64,000 nt of DNA from Chelydra serpentina (GCA_037349315.1 JBAIAC010000007.1:4836001-4900000); one strand, 5' to 3'. Positions 11,885-21,895 are shown, numbered from the stretch's first letter. The notes: generated by a model not told the origin, from the sequence alone. A program made the numbers and translations.

Positions 11885-14074
11885 AGGGAATTAATACAGA
11901 GCCTGGACTTCAGAAAAGCAGACTTTGACTCCCTCAGGGAACTGATGGGCAACGTCCCCTGGGAGAATAACATGAGGGGGAAAGGAGTCGAGGAAAGCTG
12001 GCTGTATTTTAAAGAAACCTTATTGAGGTTGCAGGAACAAACCATCCCGATGTATAGAAAGAAAAGTAAATATGGCAGGCGACCAGCTTGGCTTAACAGT
12101 GAAATCCTTGCTCGTCTTAAACACAAAAAAGCAGCTTACAAGAAGTGGAAGATTGGACAAATGACCAGGGAGGAGTATAAAAATATTGCTCAGGCATGCA
12201 GGAGTGAAATTAGGAAGGCCAAATCACACTTGGAGTTACACCTAGCTGGAGATGTTAGGAGTAACAAGAAGGGTTTCTTCAGGTATGTTAGCAACAAGAA
12301 GGAAGTCAAGGAAAGTGTGGGCCCCTTGCTGAATGAGGGAGGGAACCTTGTGACAGAGGATGTGGAGAAAGCTAGTGTACTCAATGCTTTTTTTGCCTCT
12401 GTCTTCACAGACAAGGGCAGCTCCCAGACAGCTGCACTCCGTAGCACGGTATGGGGAGGAGGTGACCAGCCCTCTGTGGAGAAAGAAGTAGTTCGGGACT
12501 ATTTAGAAAAGCTGGACAAACACAAGTCCATGGGGCCGGATGCACTGCATCCGAGGGTGCTAAAGGAGTTGGCCGATGTGATTGCAGAGCCATTGGCCAT
12601 TATCTCTGACAAATCATGGCAATCGGGGGAGGTCCCAGATGACTGGAAAAAAGCTAATGTAGTGCCCATCTTTAAAAAAGGGAAGAAGGAAGATCCAGGG
12701 AACTACAGGCCAGTCAGTCTCACCTCAATACCTGGAAAAATCATGGAACAGGTCCTCAAGGAATCAATTCTGAACCACTTAAAGGAGGAGAAAGTGATCA
12801 GGAACAGTCAGCATGGATTCACCATGGGCAAGTCATGCCTGACTAACCTAATTGCCTTCTATGATGAGATAACTGGCTCTGTGGATGAGGGGAAAGCAGT
12901 GGATGTGCTATTTCTTGACTTTAGCAAAGCTTTTGATACAGTCTCGCACAGTGTTCTTGCCAGCAAGTTAAAGAAGTATGGGCTGGATGAATGGACGGTA
13001 AGGTGGATAGAAAACTGGCTGGATGGTCGTGCTCAACGGGTAGTGATCAATGGCTCCATGTCTAGTTGGCAGCCGGTATCAAGTGGAGTGCCCCAAGGGT
13101 CGGTGCTGGGGCCGGTTTTGTTCAATATCTTCATCAACGACCTGGAGGATGGTGTGGACTGCACCCTTAGCAAGTTTGCAGATGACACTAAACTGGGAGG
13201 AGTGGTTGATACGCTGGAGGGTAGGGATAGGATACAGAGGGACCTAGACAAATTAGAGGATTGGGCCAAAAGAAATCTGATGAGGTTCAACAAGGACAAG
13301 TGCAGAGTCCTGCACTTAGGACGGAAGAATCCCATGCACTGCTACAGACTAGGGACCGAATGGCTGGGCAGCAGTTCTGCAGAAAAGGACCTAGGGGTTA
13401 CAGTGGACGAAAAGCTGAATATGAGTCAACAGTGTTCCCTTGTTGCCAAGAAGGCTAACGGCATTTTGGGCTATATAAGTAGGGGCATTTCCAGCAGATC
13501 GAGGGACGTGATTATTCCCCTCTATTCGGCACTGGTGAGGCCTCATTTGGAGTACTGTGTCCAGTTTTGGGCCCCACACTACAAGAAAGATGTGGATAAA
13601 TTGGAAAGAGTCCAACAGAGGGCAACAAAAATGATTAGGGGGCTGGAGCACATGACTTATGAGGAGAGGCTGAGGGAACTGGGATTGTTTAGCCTGCAGA
13701 AGAGAAGAGTGAGGGGGGATTTGATAGCTGCTTTCAACTACCTAAAAGGGGGTTCCAAAGAGGATGGATCTAGACTGTTCTCAGTGGTAGAAGATGACAG
13801 AACAAGGAGTAATGGTCTCAAGTTGCAGAGGGGGAGGTTTAGGTTGGATATTAGGAAAAACTTTTTCACTAGTAGGGTGGTGAAGCACTGGAATGGGTTA
13901 CCTAGGGAGGTGGTGGAATCTCCTTCCTTAGAGGTTTTTAAGGTCAGGCTTGACAAAGCCCTGGCTGGGATGATCTAGTTGGGGTTGGTCCTGCTTTGAG
14001 CAGGGGGTTGGACTAGATGACCTCCTGAGGTCCCTTCCTGACCTCCTGAGATTCTATGATTCTATGATTCTATG
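11885..14074 (+). mobile_element. CR1 LINE, 5'-truncated, young copy 1
   Basis: The element comprises the 3' part of ORF2, a short 3' UTR (GAGCAGGGGGTTGGACTAGATGACC) and a terminal array of ATTCTATG repeats at 14051-14074, the usual CR1 tail. It is truncated upstream of the reverse transcriptase and lacks most of the endonuclease and all of ORF1. It seems to have inserted into an older palindromic repeat whose halves flank it. CR1 copies lack clear TSDs, and none is seen here. The copy at 16080-17817 is nearly identical. Confidence 0.95.
11945..13978 (+). CDS. CR1 ORF2 C-terminal two-thirds: reverse transcriptase
   Basis: The 677-residue frame is open from an in-frame stop at 11882-11884 to TAG at 13976. 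The ATG is therefore only the first Met in a truncated frame, not a true start. Full CR1 ORF2 proteins are roughly 950-1000 residues and begin with an apurinic-type endonuclease, which is missing here. The reverse transcriptase domain is complete. [12 protein letters not shown] carries the first catalytic Asp at about 325, [13 protein letters not shown] starts near 381, and FADD at 411-414 holds the catalytic Asp pair. The C-terminal region ([23 protein letters not shown] motif) is the usual CR1 tail. In an intact element the protein reverse-transcribes the LINE RNA at the nicked target. This copy lacks the endonuclease and 5' promoter, so autonomous movement is not expected. Confidence 0.93.
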   Translation: MGNVPWENNMRGKGVEESWLYFKETLLRLQEQTIPMYRKKSKYGRRPAWLNSEILARLKHKKAAYKKWKIGQMTREEYKNIAQACRSEIRKAKSHLELHLAGDVRSNKKGFFRYVSNKKEVKESVGPLLNEGGNLVTEDVEKASVLNAFFASVFTDKGSSQTAALRSTVWGGGDQPSVEKEVVRDYLEKLDKHKSMGPDALHPRVLKELADVIAEPLAIISDKSWQSGEVPDDWKKANVVPIFKKGKKEDPGNYRPVSLTSIPGKIMEQVLKESILNHLKEEKVIRNSQHGFTMGKSCLTNLIAFYDEITGSVDEGKAVDVLFLDFSKAFDTVSHSVLASKLKKYGLDEWTVRWIENWLDGRAQRVVINGSMSSWQPVSSGVPQGSVLGPVLFNIFINDLEDGVDCTLSKFADDTKLGGVVDTLEGRDRIQRDLDKLEDWAKRNLMRFNKDKCRVLHLGRKNPMHCYRLGTEWLGSSSAEKDLGVTVDEKLNMSQQCSLVAKKANGILGYISRGISSRSRDVIIPLYSALVRPHLEYCVQFWAPHYKKDVDKLERVQQRATKMIRGLEHMTYEERLRELGLFSLQKRRVRGDLIAAFNYLKGGSKEDGSRLFSVVEDDRTRSNGLKLQRGRFRLDIRKNFFTSRVVKHWNGLPREVVESPSLEVFKVRLDKALAGMI

Positions 14075-14151
14075 AATGAGATTACACACATGCTTACATT
14101 TAAACAAGTCTGTAAATATTTGCAGGACTGGGCCATAAGATGCATTAGGTA
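14075..14151. repeat. Right half of a palindromic repeat
   Basis: CACATGCTTACATTTAAACA..TTTGCAGGACTGGGCC resembles the right half of the GGCCTGATCCTGCAAA palindrome family. The left half sits at 11855-11884, with the CR1 between. Confidence 0.4.
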
Positions 14152-15955
14152 CATAGAATCATAGAACGGGAAGGGACCTCGAGAGGTCATCTAGTCCAGA
14201 CCCATGTACTCAAGGCAGGACTAAGTATTATCTAGACCACCCCTGACAGGTGTTTGTCCAATCTGCTCTTAAAAATCCTCAATGATGGAGATTCTACAAC
14301 CTCCCAGGCAATTTGTTCCAGTGCTTAACCACTCAGACAGGAAGTTTTTCCTAATGTCCAACCTAAACCTCCCTTGCTGCAATTTAAGCCCATTGCTTCT
14401 TGTCCTATCCTCAGAGGTTAAGAAAAACAATTTTTCTTTCTCCTCCTTGTAACAACCTTTTATATACTTGAAAATTGTTATGTCCCCTCTCAGTCTTCTC
14501 TTCTCCAGACTAAACAAACTCAGCTTTTCCAATCTTCCCTCATAGCTCATAGCAACAATCATTTTTGTTGCTCTTCTCTGGACTTTCTCCAATTTGTCCA
14601 CATCTTTCCTGAAATGTGGAGCCCAGAACTGGACACAATACTCCAGTTGAGGCCTAATCAGCGTGAAGTAGAGTGGAAGAATTACTTCTCATGTCTTGCT
14701 TACAATACTTCTGCTAATATCTCCCAAAATGATGTTTGCTTTTTTTGCAACAGCGTTACACTGTTGACTCATATTTAGCTTGTGGTCCACTATGACTCCC
14801 AGCTCCCTTTCTGCAGTACTCCTTCCTAGGCAGTCAGTTCCCATTTTGTATGTGTGTGTAGCAGGGTCAGACTCACCCCTGCGGCGCCTCCTGCTGGTTT
14901 CTCCAGGGAATTAGCTCACCAGCCTCTGGAGCGCCCTCTGCAGGCCAGTGATCCGCCTGTCCACGCCGGCCCCGTGTCCCTCCCAGGACCCGGTGCCCCT
15001 TTAACTGGGGTGCTGCCCCCTAGCAGTACCCCTAGATCTGGGTCTCCCCTCCCCAGGGGAACCCCCAACCCACTATCCCCACCTCGCCTCAGTCGTAGGC
15101 TACTGCCAGTCACCAGCTAGCCCCCGTGCCCTGGGGCAGACTGCAGTATAAGCCACTCATCACAGGCAAAGGGGGTTTGGACCTGCTGCCTCAGCCTACC
15201 CGTGGGTTGCCCCCTGCAACCCCAGTACCCGGTCGGGCCTTACCCTAGGCCACAGCCTGGGGTTCTCTCAGGCCGGAGCTCCCCGGCTCCTCTGGCCTTC
15301 CCCAGCCCTGCTCCACTCTAGGTACCTAGTCAGGTCCCTGCAGCCAAGCCCTTCCCTTTCTAAAGGCAGAGAGAGTCTGTTTGCTCCAGGCCCACTGCCC
15401 TCTTATAAGGGCCAGCTGGGCCCTGATTAAACTGGCCCCAGCTGTGGCTGCCTTGCTTCAGCCCAGCTTTCAGCCTCAGCCCTCTCCCAGGGCTCTTTCC
15501 AACCCCTCAAGGCAGGAGCGGGGTTCCCCCCGCTACAGTGTGCAATTGATTGCTCCTTCCTAAGTGGAGTATTTTGCATTTGTTCTTATTGAATTTCATC
15601 CTATTTACTTCAGACCATTTCTCCAGTTTGTTCAGATCCGTTTGAATTTTAATCCGATCCTCCAAAGCACTTGCAACCCCTCCCAGCTTGGTATCGTCCT
15701 CAAACTTTATAAGTGTACCCTCTATGCCATTATCTAAATCACTGATGAAGATATTGAACAGAATCAGACCCAGAACCGATCCCTGCGGGACCCCACTCAT
15801 TATGTCCTTCAAGCATGACTGTGCACCACTGATGACTACTCTCTGGGAACGATTTTCCAACCAGTTATGCACCCGCCTTATAGTAGCTCCATCTAGGTTG
15901 TATTTCCCTAGTTTGTTTATAAGGCGGTCATGCGAGACAGTATCAAAAGCCTTAC
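14152..15955 (-). mobile_element. CR1 LINE copy 2, older, split by an LTR
   Basis: On the minus strand this is the 3' half of CR1 ORF2 plus its tail. The tail shows as CATAGAATCATAGAACGGGAAGGGACC at 14152-14178. Decayed coding remains at 14269-14601 encode [15 protein letters not shown] and ..[23 protein letters not shown]. Those at 15507-15872 encode [22 protein letters not shown] and FEDDTKLGG, where the FADD box is changed to FEDD. A solo LTR (14857-15537) interrupts it. The element is much more diverged than copies 1 and 3, hence older. Confidence 0.93.
14857..15537. mobile_element. Solo LTR inside CR1 copy 2
   Basis: A 681-bp segment begins TGTAGC and ends GCTACA, a TG..CA pair with a 6-bp inverted terminus. 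It is flanked by a 5-bp duplication, GTGTG at 14852-14856 and 15538-15542. The undisturbed CR1 at 33260-33290 reads straight across the equivalent point, so this is an insertion. A TATA-like CTTATAAGGGCC lies at 15402-15413, suggesting plus orientation, but no clear poly(A) signal was seen. A 5-bp TSD fits an endogenous retrovirus or Gypsy-type LTR. No internal retroviral genes are present, so it is a recombined solo LTR. Confidence 0.85.
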
Positions 15956-16079
15956 ACAGTACTAGTGGTGGATGTTATAGTGACCTCAAGTACCAGACCC
16001 ACAAATCAATAACGTGGTTATCAGAACAAGCTAAAATAAAATGTGCATGCTGGCCCAAGAGGTAATGGAAAATACCTCT
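15956..16079. other. Short unclassified spacer between CR1 copies
   Basis: About 120 bp of non-coding sequence separates the 5' ends of two oppositely oriented CR1 copies. Nothing is recognised. Confidence 0.5.
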
Positions 16080-17729
16080 TGGGCCCCTTGCTGAATGAGG
16101 GAGGGAACCTAGTGACAGAGGATGTGGAGAAAGCTAGTGTACTCAATGCTTTTTTTGCCTCTGTCTTCACAGACAAGGTCAGCTCCCAGGCAGCTGCACT
16201 CCGCAGCACAGTATGGGGAGGAGGTGACCAGCCCTCTGTGGAGAAAGAAGTAGTTCGGGACTATTTAGAAAAGCTGGAGGAGCACAAGTCCACGGGGCCG
16301 GATGCACTGCATCCGAGGGTGCTAAAGGAGTTGGCCGATGTGATTGCAGAGCCATTGGCCATTATCTTTGACAAATCATGGCAATCGGGGGAGGTCCCGG
16401 ATGACTGGAAAAAAGCTAATGTAGTGCCCATCTTTAAAAAAGGGAAGAAGGAAGATCTGGGGAACTACAGGCCAGTCAGTCTCACCTCAGTCCCTGGAAA
16501 AATCATGGAACAGGTCCTCAAGGAATCAATTCTGAACCACTTAAAGGAGGGGAAAGTGATCAGGAACAGTCAGCATGGATTCACCAAGGGCAAGTCATGC
16601 CTGACTAACCTAATTGCCTTCTATGATGAGATAACTGGCTCTGTGGATGAGGGGAAAGCAGTGGATGTGCTATTTCTTGACTTTAGCAAAGCTTTTGATA
16701 CAGTCTCGCACAGTGTTCTTGCCAGCAAGTTAAAGAAGTATGGGCTGGATGAATGGACGGTAAGGTGGACAGAAAACTGGCTGGATGGTCGCGCTCAACG
16801 GGTAGTGATCAATGGCTCCATGTCTAGTTGGCAGCCGGTATCAAGTGGAGTGCCCAAAGGGTCGGTGCTGGGGCCGGTTTTGTTCAATATCTTCATCAAT
16901 GATCTGGAGGATGGTGTGGACTGAACCCTTAGCAAGTTTGCAGATGACACTAAACTGGGAGGAGCTGGAGGGTAGGGATAGGATACAGAGGGACCTAGAC
17001 AAATTAGAGCATTGGGCCAAAAGAAATCTGATGAGGTTCAACAAGGACAAGTGCAGAGTCCTGCACTTAGGACGGAAGAATCCCATGCACTGCTACAGAC
17101 TAGGGACCGAATGGCTGGGCAGCAGTTCTGCAGAAAAGGACCTAGGGGTTACGGTGGACGAAAAGCTGAATATGAGTCAACAATGTGCCCTTGTTGCCAA
17201 GAAGGCTAATGGTATTTTGGGCTGTATAAGTAGGGGCATTTCCAGCAGATCGAGGGACGTGATTATTCCCCTCTATTCGGCACTGGTGAGGCCTCATTTG
17301 GAGTACTGTGTCCAGTTTTGGGCCCCACACTACAAGAAGGATGTGGATAAATTGGAAAGAGTCCAGCGGAGGGCAACAAAAATGATTAGGGGGCTGGAGC
17401 ACATGACTTATGAGGAGAGGCTTAGGGAACTGGGATTGTTTAGCCTGCAGAAGAGAAGAATGAGGGGGGATTTGATAGCTGCTTTCAGCTACCTGAAAGG
17501 GGGTTCCAAAGAGGATGGATCTAGACTGTTCTCAGTGGTAGAAGATGACAGAACAAGGAGTAATGGTCTCAAGTTGCAGAGGGGGAGGTTTAGGTTGGAT
17601 ATTAGGAAAAACTTTTTCACTAGTAGGGTGGTGAAGCACTGGAATGGGTTACCTAGGGAGGTGGTGGAATCTCCTTCCTTAGAGGTTTTTAAGGTCAGGC
17701 TTGACAAAGCCCTGGCTGGGATGATTTAG
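16080..17729 (+). pseudogene. Broken CR1 ORF2 (reverse transcriptase)
   Basis: The frame encodes the N-terminal half of the reverse transcriptase including [11 protein letters not shown]. It is stopped by TGA at 16922-16924, where copy 1 has TGC (Cys). Immediately beyond, 11 bases present in copy 1 are missing between 16964 and 16965, shifting the frame just after the FADD coding bases. The remaining C-terminal part stays open in the new frame to 17729. Another difference is GVPKGSV for GVPQGSV near 16850. It cannot make a functional enzyme. Confidence 0.92.
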
Positions 17730-17817
17730 TTGGGGTTGGTCCTGCTTTGAGCAGGGGGTTGGACTAGATGACCTCCTGAGGTCCCTTCCAACCCTGAGAT
17801 TCTATGATTCTATGATT
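16080..17817 (+). mobile_element. CR1 LINE, young copy 3, 5'-truncated
   Basis: The sequence is almost identical to copy 1 from GGGCCCCTTGCTGAATGAGG to the ATTCTATG tail at 17800-17817. It is truncated further downstream than copy 1 and begins just before the region encoding [14 protein letters not shown]. The close identity to copy 1 implies recent activity of the same subfamily, or local duplication. Confidence 0.95.
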
Positions 17818-17867
17818 CAGTCACCATGTATTTGTAAAGGGACTTTCAGAGGAGCAGACAGGACAGA

Positions 17868-18080
17868 TAGTCCAGTGGTTAAGGTGCCAGTCTGAGCCCC
17901 AAGTTCAAGTCCCAGCTCTGTCACAGACTTCTTGGCTGACGTTGAGCATGCCACTTAGCCTCTGTGACTCAGCTCCCTGTCTGTGAAATGGGGGTAAGAA
18001 CACGGCCCTACCTGGCAGGAATGTTGTGAGGATAAGTACATTAAAGATGGTGAGGTGCTCAGATCCTACAGTAATGGAGG
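17868..18080 (+). mobile_element. MIR-like CORE-SINE
   Basis: The tRNA-derived head (AGTCCAGTGGTTAAGGTGCC, then AAGTTCAAGTCCCAGC as a B-box) is followed by CTGTCTGTGAAATGGGGGTAA and a tail with TGAGGATAAGTACATTAAAGATGGTGAGGTGCTC. This is the common order in amniote MIR-like SINEs. The copy is nearly full length. Confidence 0.85.
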
Positions 18081-18114
18081 CCACGGAGACAGTGTGACAC
18101 CTCTCGACACTTCC

Positions 18115-18285
18115 ATAGCGGCTTGCAGCTGCTAATCTTAAAGTATGTTACAACCATTCATCACTTAAACCTCAGAACACCCTGGGAAAAAGGTGTAAGT
18201 AAAGTGATACACGGGGAAACGTAAATAACCTTCCCAGGCTCACATAAGTTAGTGGTGGAACTAGGTCCAGTCCTAGGCTGTAACA
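18115..18285 (-). mobile_element. MIR-like SINE fragment
   Basis: The plus strand reads CACGGGGAAACGTAAATAACC, TTCCCAGGCTCACATAAGTTAGTGGTGGAACTAGG. This is the reverse complement of the central CORE and head region. The tRNA head is incomplete. Confidence 0.55.
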
Positions 18286-18564
18286 TGAGACAATGCTCCC
18301 TCCCTTTTTCACAGGAAAAGGCTATGTAGAAGTGCTGTGTGACATTGAACTTGAGGGAGTTACACCAGGGGAAAATGTAGCCTATTGTTTCAATATAATA
18401 TGTATATGTACTTAAAAAAAATACAGGTATGGAGACAATAAATAGCATCATCAACACAACATCTACAGGTAGATCCATGTAAATAAACCAATCACATCAA
18501 ATTGTCAAAGGGAATTTCAGGGAATGCTCAATACCTTGCAAGATCAGACACTGTGTCTAGCTCT

Positions 18565-18697
18565 GGTTTCAGTGTAATAGCCGTGTTAGTCTGTGTCAGC
18601 AAAAAGAAAATAAGAAAGAAATACTTGTGGCACCTTAGAGACTAACAAATTTATTTCAGCATAAGCTTTCGTGGACTACAGTCCGCTTCATGACTCT
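18565..18697 (-). mobile_element. Penelope-like element fragment (ACTTGTGGCACCTTAGAGAC family)
   Basis: On the plus strand it begins GGTTTCAGTGTAATAGCCGTG, continues through ACTTGTGGCACCTTAGAGAC and ends at the hairpin CTTTCGTGGACTACAGTCC. The family is a non-coding terminal piece of Penelope-like retroelements, common in turtles. On the minus strand, the end near 18650-18697 holds a hammerhead-like region, but its CUGAUGA box is disrupted. No TSD was found. Confidence 0.65.
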
Positions 18698-18823
18698 CAG
18701 GCCCCAGCACTGTAAGTCGCTTTATGCATGAGGACTAGTTTGAGGTTCAAAATTACTCACAGGTCTAAATGTTTGCAGGATTGGGGGCCTGGCTGGCAAC
18801 GAAGGCACTCTCCAAAGAGACGG

Positions 18824-18886
18824 AGCCTGATCCAAAGTCAGCGGGAGCCCTGGTTCTGTTGACTTCAGTGGGCTTTGGATCATACC
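18824..18886. repeat. Short palindromic repeat, GATCCAAAG type
   Basis: The ends GCCTGATCCAAAG and CTTTGGATCAT form inverted termini around TTGACTTCAGTGGG. This is the same family as 6475, 8710 and 41770. Confidence 0.7.
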
Positions 18887-19436
18887 CCGGTTTGGAAACC
18901 TTCTGGATATTGCGTAAGAGCGGGTTGTCACGCTTAGTGTCGCGACACCAGTGTTTAAAAATAGTGACAGGTGGCTCGGCTACATTTTCCATACAGCCTA
19001 TTTGATGCGGTGCTATTTAGACCTAGCACACAGTGAGACAGTAAATCACACCTCACAGGCAAATATATACATCTGTAATACCGCAACTGAAAGTTAAGGG
19101 CAATATGTTACACAGAGGGCCCCATCCTCGGAGATAATGAATGCCCTACAACCCCTGCTTCCATTTCCTTCAACCGGAGCTGGCCAGGACCTCAAAGGAT
19201 CAGACCGTCTTTTTGGACACGTGGCACTTGATGATATTAGTGAGGGTCCTGAGCTTGAATCAGAGGAAGCGTATATCGCTGGGGCCAGGTCTAACCTTCC
19301 CTCTGTCCATGTGACACTTCTATTAATCTTAACGGGGCTGCCACACATGTGTCAAGGGAAGAATAGATGGGCGTGAAAATACAATAGATCATTAGACTAA
19401 GCAAACGAACAAATACTCATTTGTTGTATGCCGTGG
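18887..19436. other. Intergenic sequence, nothing recognised
   Basis: No exon-like frame or repeat is recognised. The frames at 19094-19348 and 19137-19376 overlap on opposite strands and look like chance. Confidence 0.5.
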
Positions 19437-19775
19437 TGTTGTAGGATATTAGAGAGACACATGGGTGAGGTAACAGCTTTTATTGGACCAACTTCTGTTG
19501 GTGAGAGAGACCAGCTTTCGAGCTTACACACACAGCAGTGCTGGGATCATTTTTTGCTGTGGGGGTGCAGAAGGCAGAAACCCTGTATTTGGGTTGCTGT
19601 TACTACTTCAAGCCAGGGGGTACGGCAACACCCCCTGCACCCCTCGTTCCAGCACCTATGTACACAAAGCTCTGAAGACCTGAAGTAGAGCTCTGTGTAA
19701 GTTCCAAAGCTTGTCTCTCTCACCAACAAGCGTAGTCCAATAAAATATATTACCTCACCCACCTTGTTTCTAATT
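19437..19775. mobile_element. Penelope-like inverted dimer (GAGAGAGACAAGC family)
   Basis: The left arm (GGATATTAGAGAGACACATGG..TATTGGACCAACTTC..GGTGAGAGAGACCAGCTTTCGAGC) runs from 19443 to 19532. The right arm (GAGCTCTGTGTAAG..AAGCTTGTCTCTCTCACC..CCAATAAAATATATTACCTC) is its reverse complement and runs to 19775. The centre lies near 19670-19690. A small hAT element (19533-19660) interrupts the left arm. Hammerhead-like remains are present but mutated in both arms. It has the same architecture as the dimer at 20808. Confidence 0.65.
19533..19660. mobile_element. Small hAT MITE inside a Penelope dimer
   Basis: The 128-bp insertion has ends CAGCAGTGCTGGGATC and GTTCCAGCACCTATG, imperfect inverted repeats. 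It is flanked by TACACACA (19525-19532) and TACACAAA (19661-19668), which match at 7 of 8 positions, as a hAT TSD would. It is non-coding. Confidence 0.6.
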
Positions 19776-20794
19776 CTCACTGGACATTTAAAATACTTTT
19801 GTTAACAGCACAAATATCAGGCATTTTTTAAACTGTAAAACACTTAAAAATTCCCAGATCATATCTTCCCTTAACTGAACTACAAAAGAGCAGTGGTGTA
19901 AGACTACTCATCTCCCATAAACCTCCTCCTATAAATACAAAGCCCTGAAGACCCAGTAATGTGGTAAGTGCTTTCCATACACAGTGCAAACACATTTTTC
20001 ATTCTACTTCTCACTAAGCTTTCACGTGTATTATGAAAAACACACAGATTTCTTTTAATGCACCATATATTACTCTGTTGCTGATGGAAAAAATGGAAAC
20101 ACACGATATTGTGAATGATCTCCTTCCTTACACTGGATTTGTTTTGTAGTAGTTGCCGACACATTATAAATGCTAAAGAGTGGAATGGGGGCTAGGGGAA
20201 GATTTGAATATATCTAACCGCCCACACTAGTCAGACTGATTTTCAATGTCCACGAGAATATCACTCTTGTTTTTGTTACAGTGAAACGAGCAGCTACAGC
20301 GTTGTTATGTTTGGGGAGCCAGCAGGGGGAATGTTCTACTCAAAATGATCTCTAAATAATGGAATACTTTGGAAATTTCCTGTAAATGATCTTTGCTCTT
20401 CTGGAATTCAAAATGGGTGTGTGTGAACTTTTTCTTCATGTTTGTGTCTTTAAGAAAAAAGGTGCTGTGATCACCTCGATCACTATGGAATAGTCAGTAA
20501 CACCAACATTAGACCCTGATGTTGCACTTAGCTCCATGTGGGAGAAGGGGCCAGCCCAAAATGAGCCGATTGCAGGATGGGGTGGGGAATGCTAGTGTCC
20601 TATGGGAAAACTGATTTTTTTTAAGCCATAAAAGAAGATCAATCCTCTTTTCAAATCTCAATATCCAGCAAATGGTATGTATACCTTAGCAAATACTCCA
20701 TATCCTTGGTGCTCAGAGGAAATATGTAAAATTAAGGCCATCACTAAACTTTTACTGATGTGCTGATTCAGACACACTGATTTTGTTTAAAAAC
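19776..20794. other. AT-rich intergenic sequence
   Basis: No element or exon is recognised. Moderately AT rich and of low complexity in places. Confidence 0.55.
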
Positions 20795-20807
20795 TGATAG
20801 TATGATA

Positions 20808-21022
20808 AAGAGTTCTGTGGCACCTTATAGACTAACAGACGTATTGGAGCATAAGCTTTCATGGGTGAATACTCACTTCTTCAGATGCATTTTTTGCATC
20901 TGAAGAAGTGGGTATTCACCCACGAAAGCTTATGCTCCAATACCTATGTTAGTCTATAAGGTGCCACAGAACTCTTTGTCACTTCTACAGATCCAGACTA
21001 ACACGGCTACCTCTCTGATACT
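20808..21022. mobile_element. Penelope-like inverted dimer with 13-bp TSD
   Basis: Two copies of the same Penelope-like end lie head to head: minus copy 20808-20889 and plus copy 20895-20977, symmetric about 20892. The plus copy continues into the family's tail (CCAGACTAACACGGCTACC) to 21022. The whole unit is flanked by a perfect 13-bp direct repeat, TGATAGTATGATA, at 20795-20807 and 21023-21035, so both arms arrived in one insertion. Inverted copies at the 5' end are a known habit of Penelope-like elements. Confidence 0.85.
20898..20938 (+). ncRNA. Hammerhead-ribozyme-like core
   Basis: The order is CTGAAGA (fits CUGANGA), an extra A, a perfect 6-bp stem II (GTGGGT, loop ATTC, ACCCAC), GAAA, a 3-bp stem III (AGC, loop TTAT, GCT) and C at the expected cleavage position. 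Penelope-like elements are known to carry hammerhead motifs (reported in the literature on eukaryotic PLEs). The additional A between CUGANGA and stem II departs from the textbook core, so activity is uncertain. A weaker mirror copy lies at 20846-20887 on the minus strand. Confidence 0.5.
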
Positions 21023-21035
21023 TGATAGTATGATA

Positions 21036-21895
21036 TAGCTCAATGAAGAATCCTACTGAAAAAACCCAATGGCACAAGTTATCCCATTACTATTACTTTA
21101 TAGCCAATGCATTATATAGCAGAAAAATAGTATTTAGTTTTTGTCACAAACACCACCACACTCAATAAAGAGTTAGTTCTATGTTCTCGCCATCATTCTC
21201 ATGTTACTGGACATGAAAAATATGATGATTAACCCAAAGGACAAAATGCTTGCACAAAAATTTAGTGAATGAAACAAGACTTTTATATTAAAAAGTACTG
21301 TTTCCTTATAATCTTATACAGGGAAAATGCTATCTGCTCAGAACACTGTCAATAATGTCCCCCTTGTCTTGTGCGTCTTTCTTCTTAAGTTATTTACCAC
21401 ATGCACATTCAACCAGCCAAACGTAGGAAGAAGAGAAAATAAGAAATTCGGCCCCCCCTACTTCATGACGTAACATGAGATGTGTGGGAACAAAAGGGCA
21501 TTCCTTTATACTTGTATGCAACCTGAGCTCGGTTGCTTTGAAAGCTCCTGAAGTCTTCTACAAACCTCCTACCGCCTCGTCATCTAAAAAGTAATTTATA
21601 TAATCTCACCAATGGCCTACACAAACACTCACCTCTAAATTCTTTCTTATGATAAAATTGGCGGAACCAGCCTCTGAAGTACAACGGAGAAAACACATGG
21701 TCCCCTTCCCTTAATTCACCAAGGGCCAGTGGCACATCTATTCTAAACATACAGCTGTTTATACACAAGTCAGCTGAGCAGAATGTTATAACTGACAAGG
21801 GTTTCTTAATATTTGCAGTGTCGCTGTAGGGTTTCTTAAGATTGTCCATTGTGATGTTGGCTGACACCGCTATTTTTTTTAGGATTTACAGATGA
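21036..21895. other. AT-rich intergenic sequence
   Basis: No exon or repeat is recognised. The minus-strand frame at 21580-21867 has no family resemblance. Confidence 0.55.

Noticed and set aside
14857..15537. GC-rich segment as a gene promoter or exon
   Set aside because: TG..CA ends and a GTGTG duplication inside an interrupted CR1 identify it as a solo LTR.
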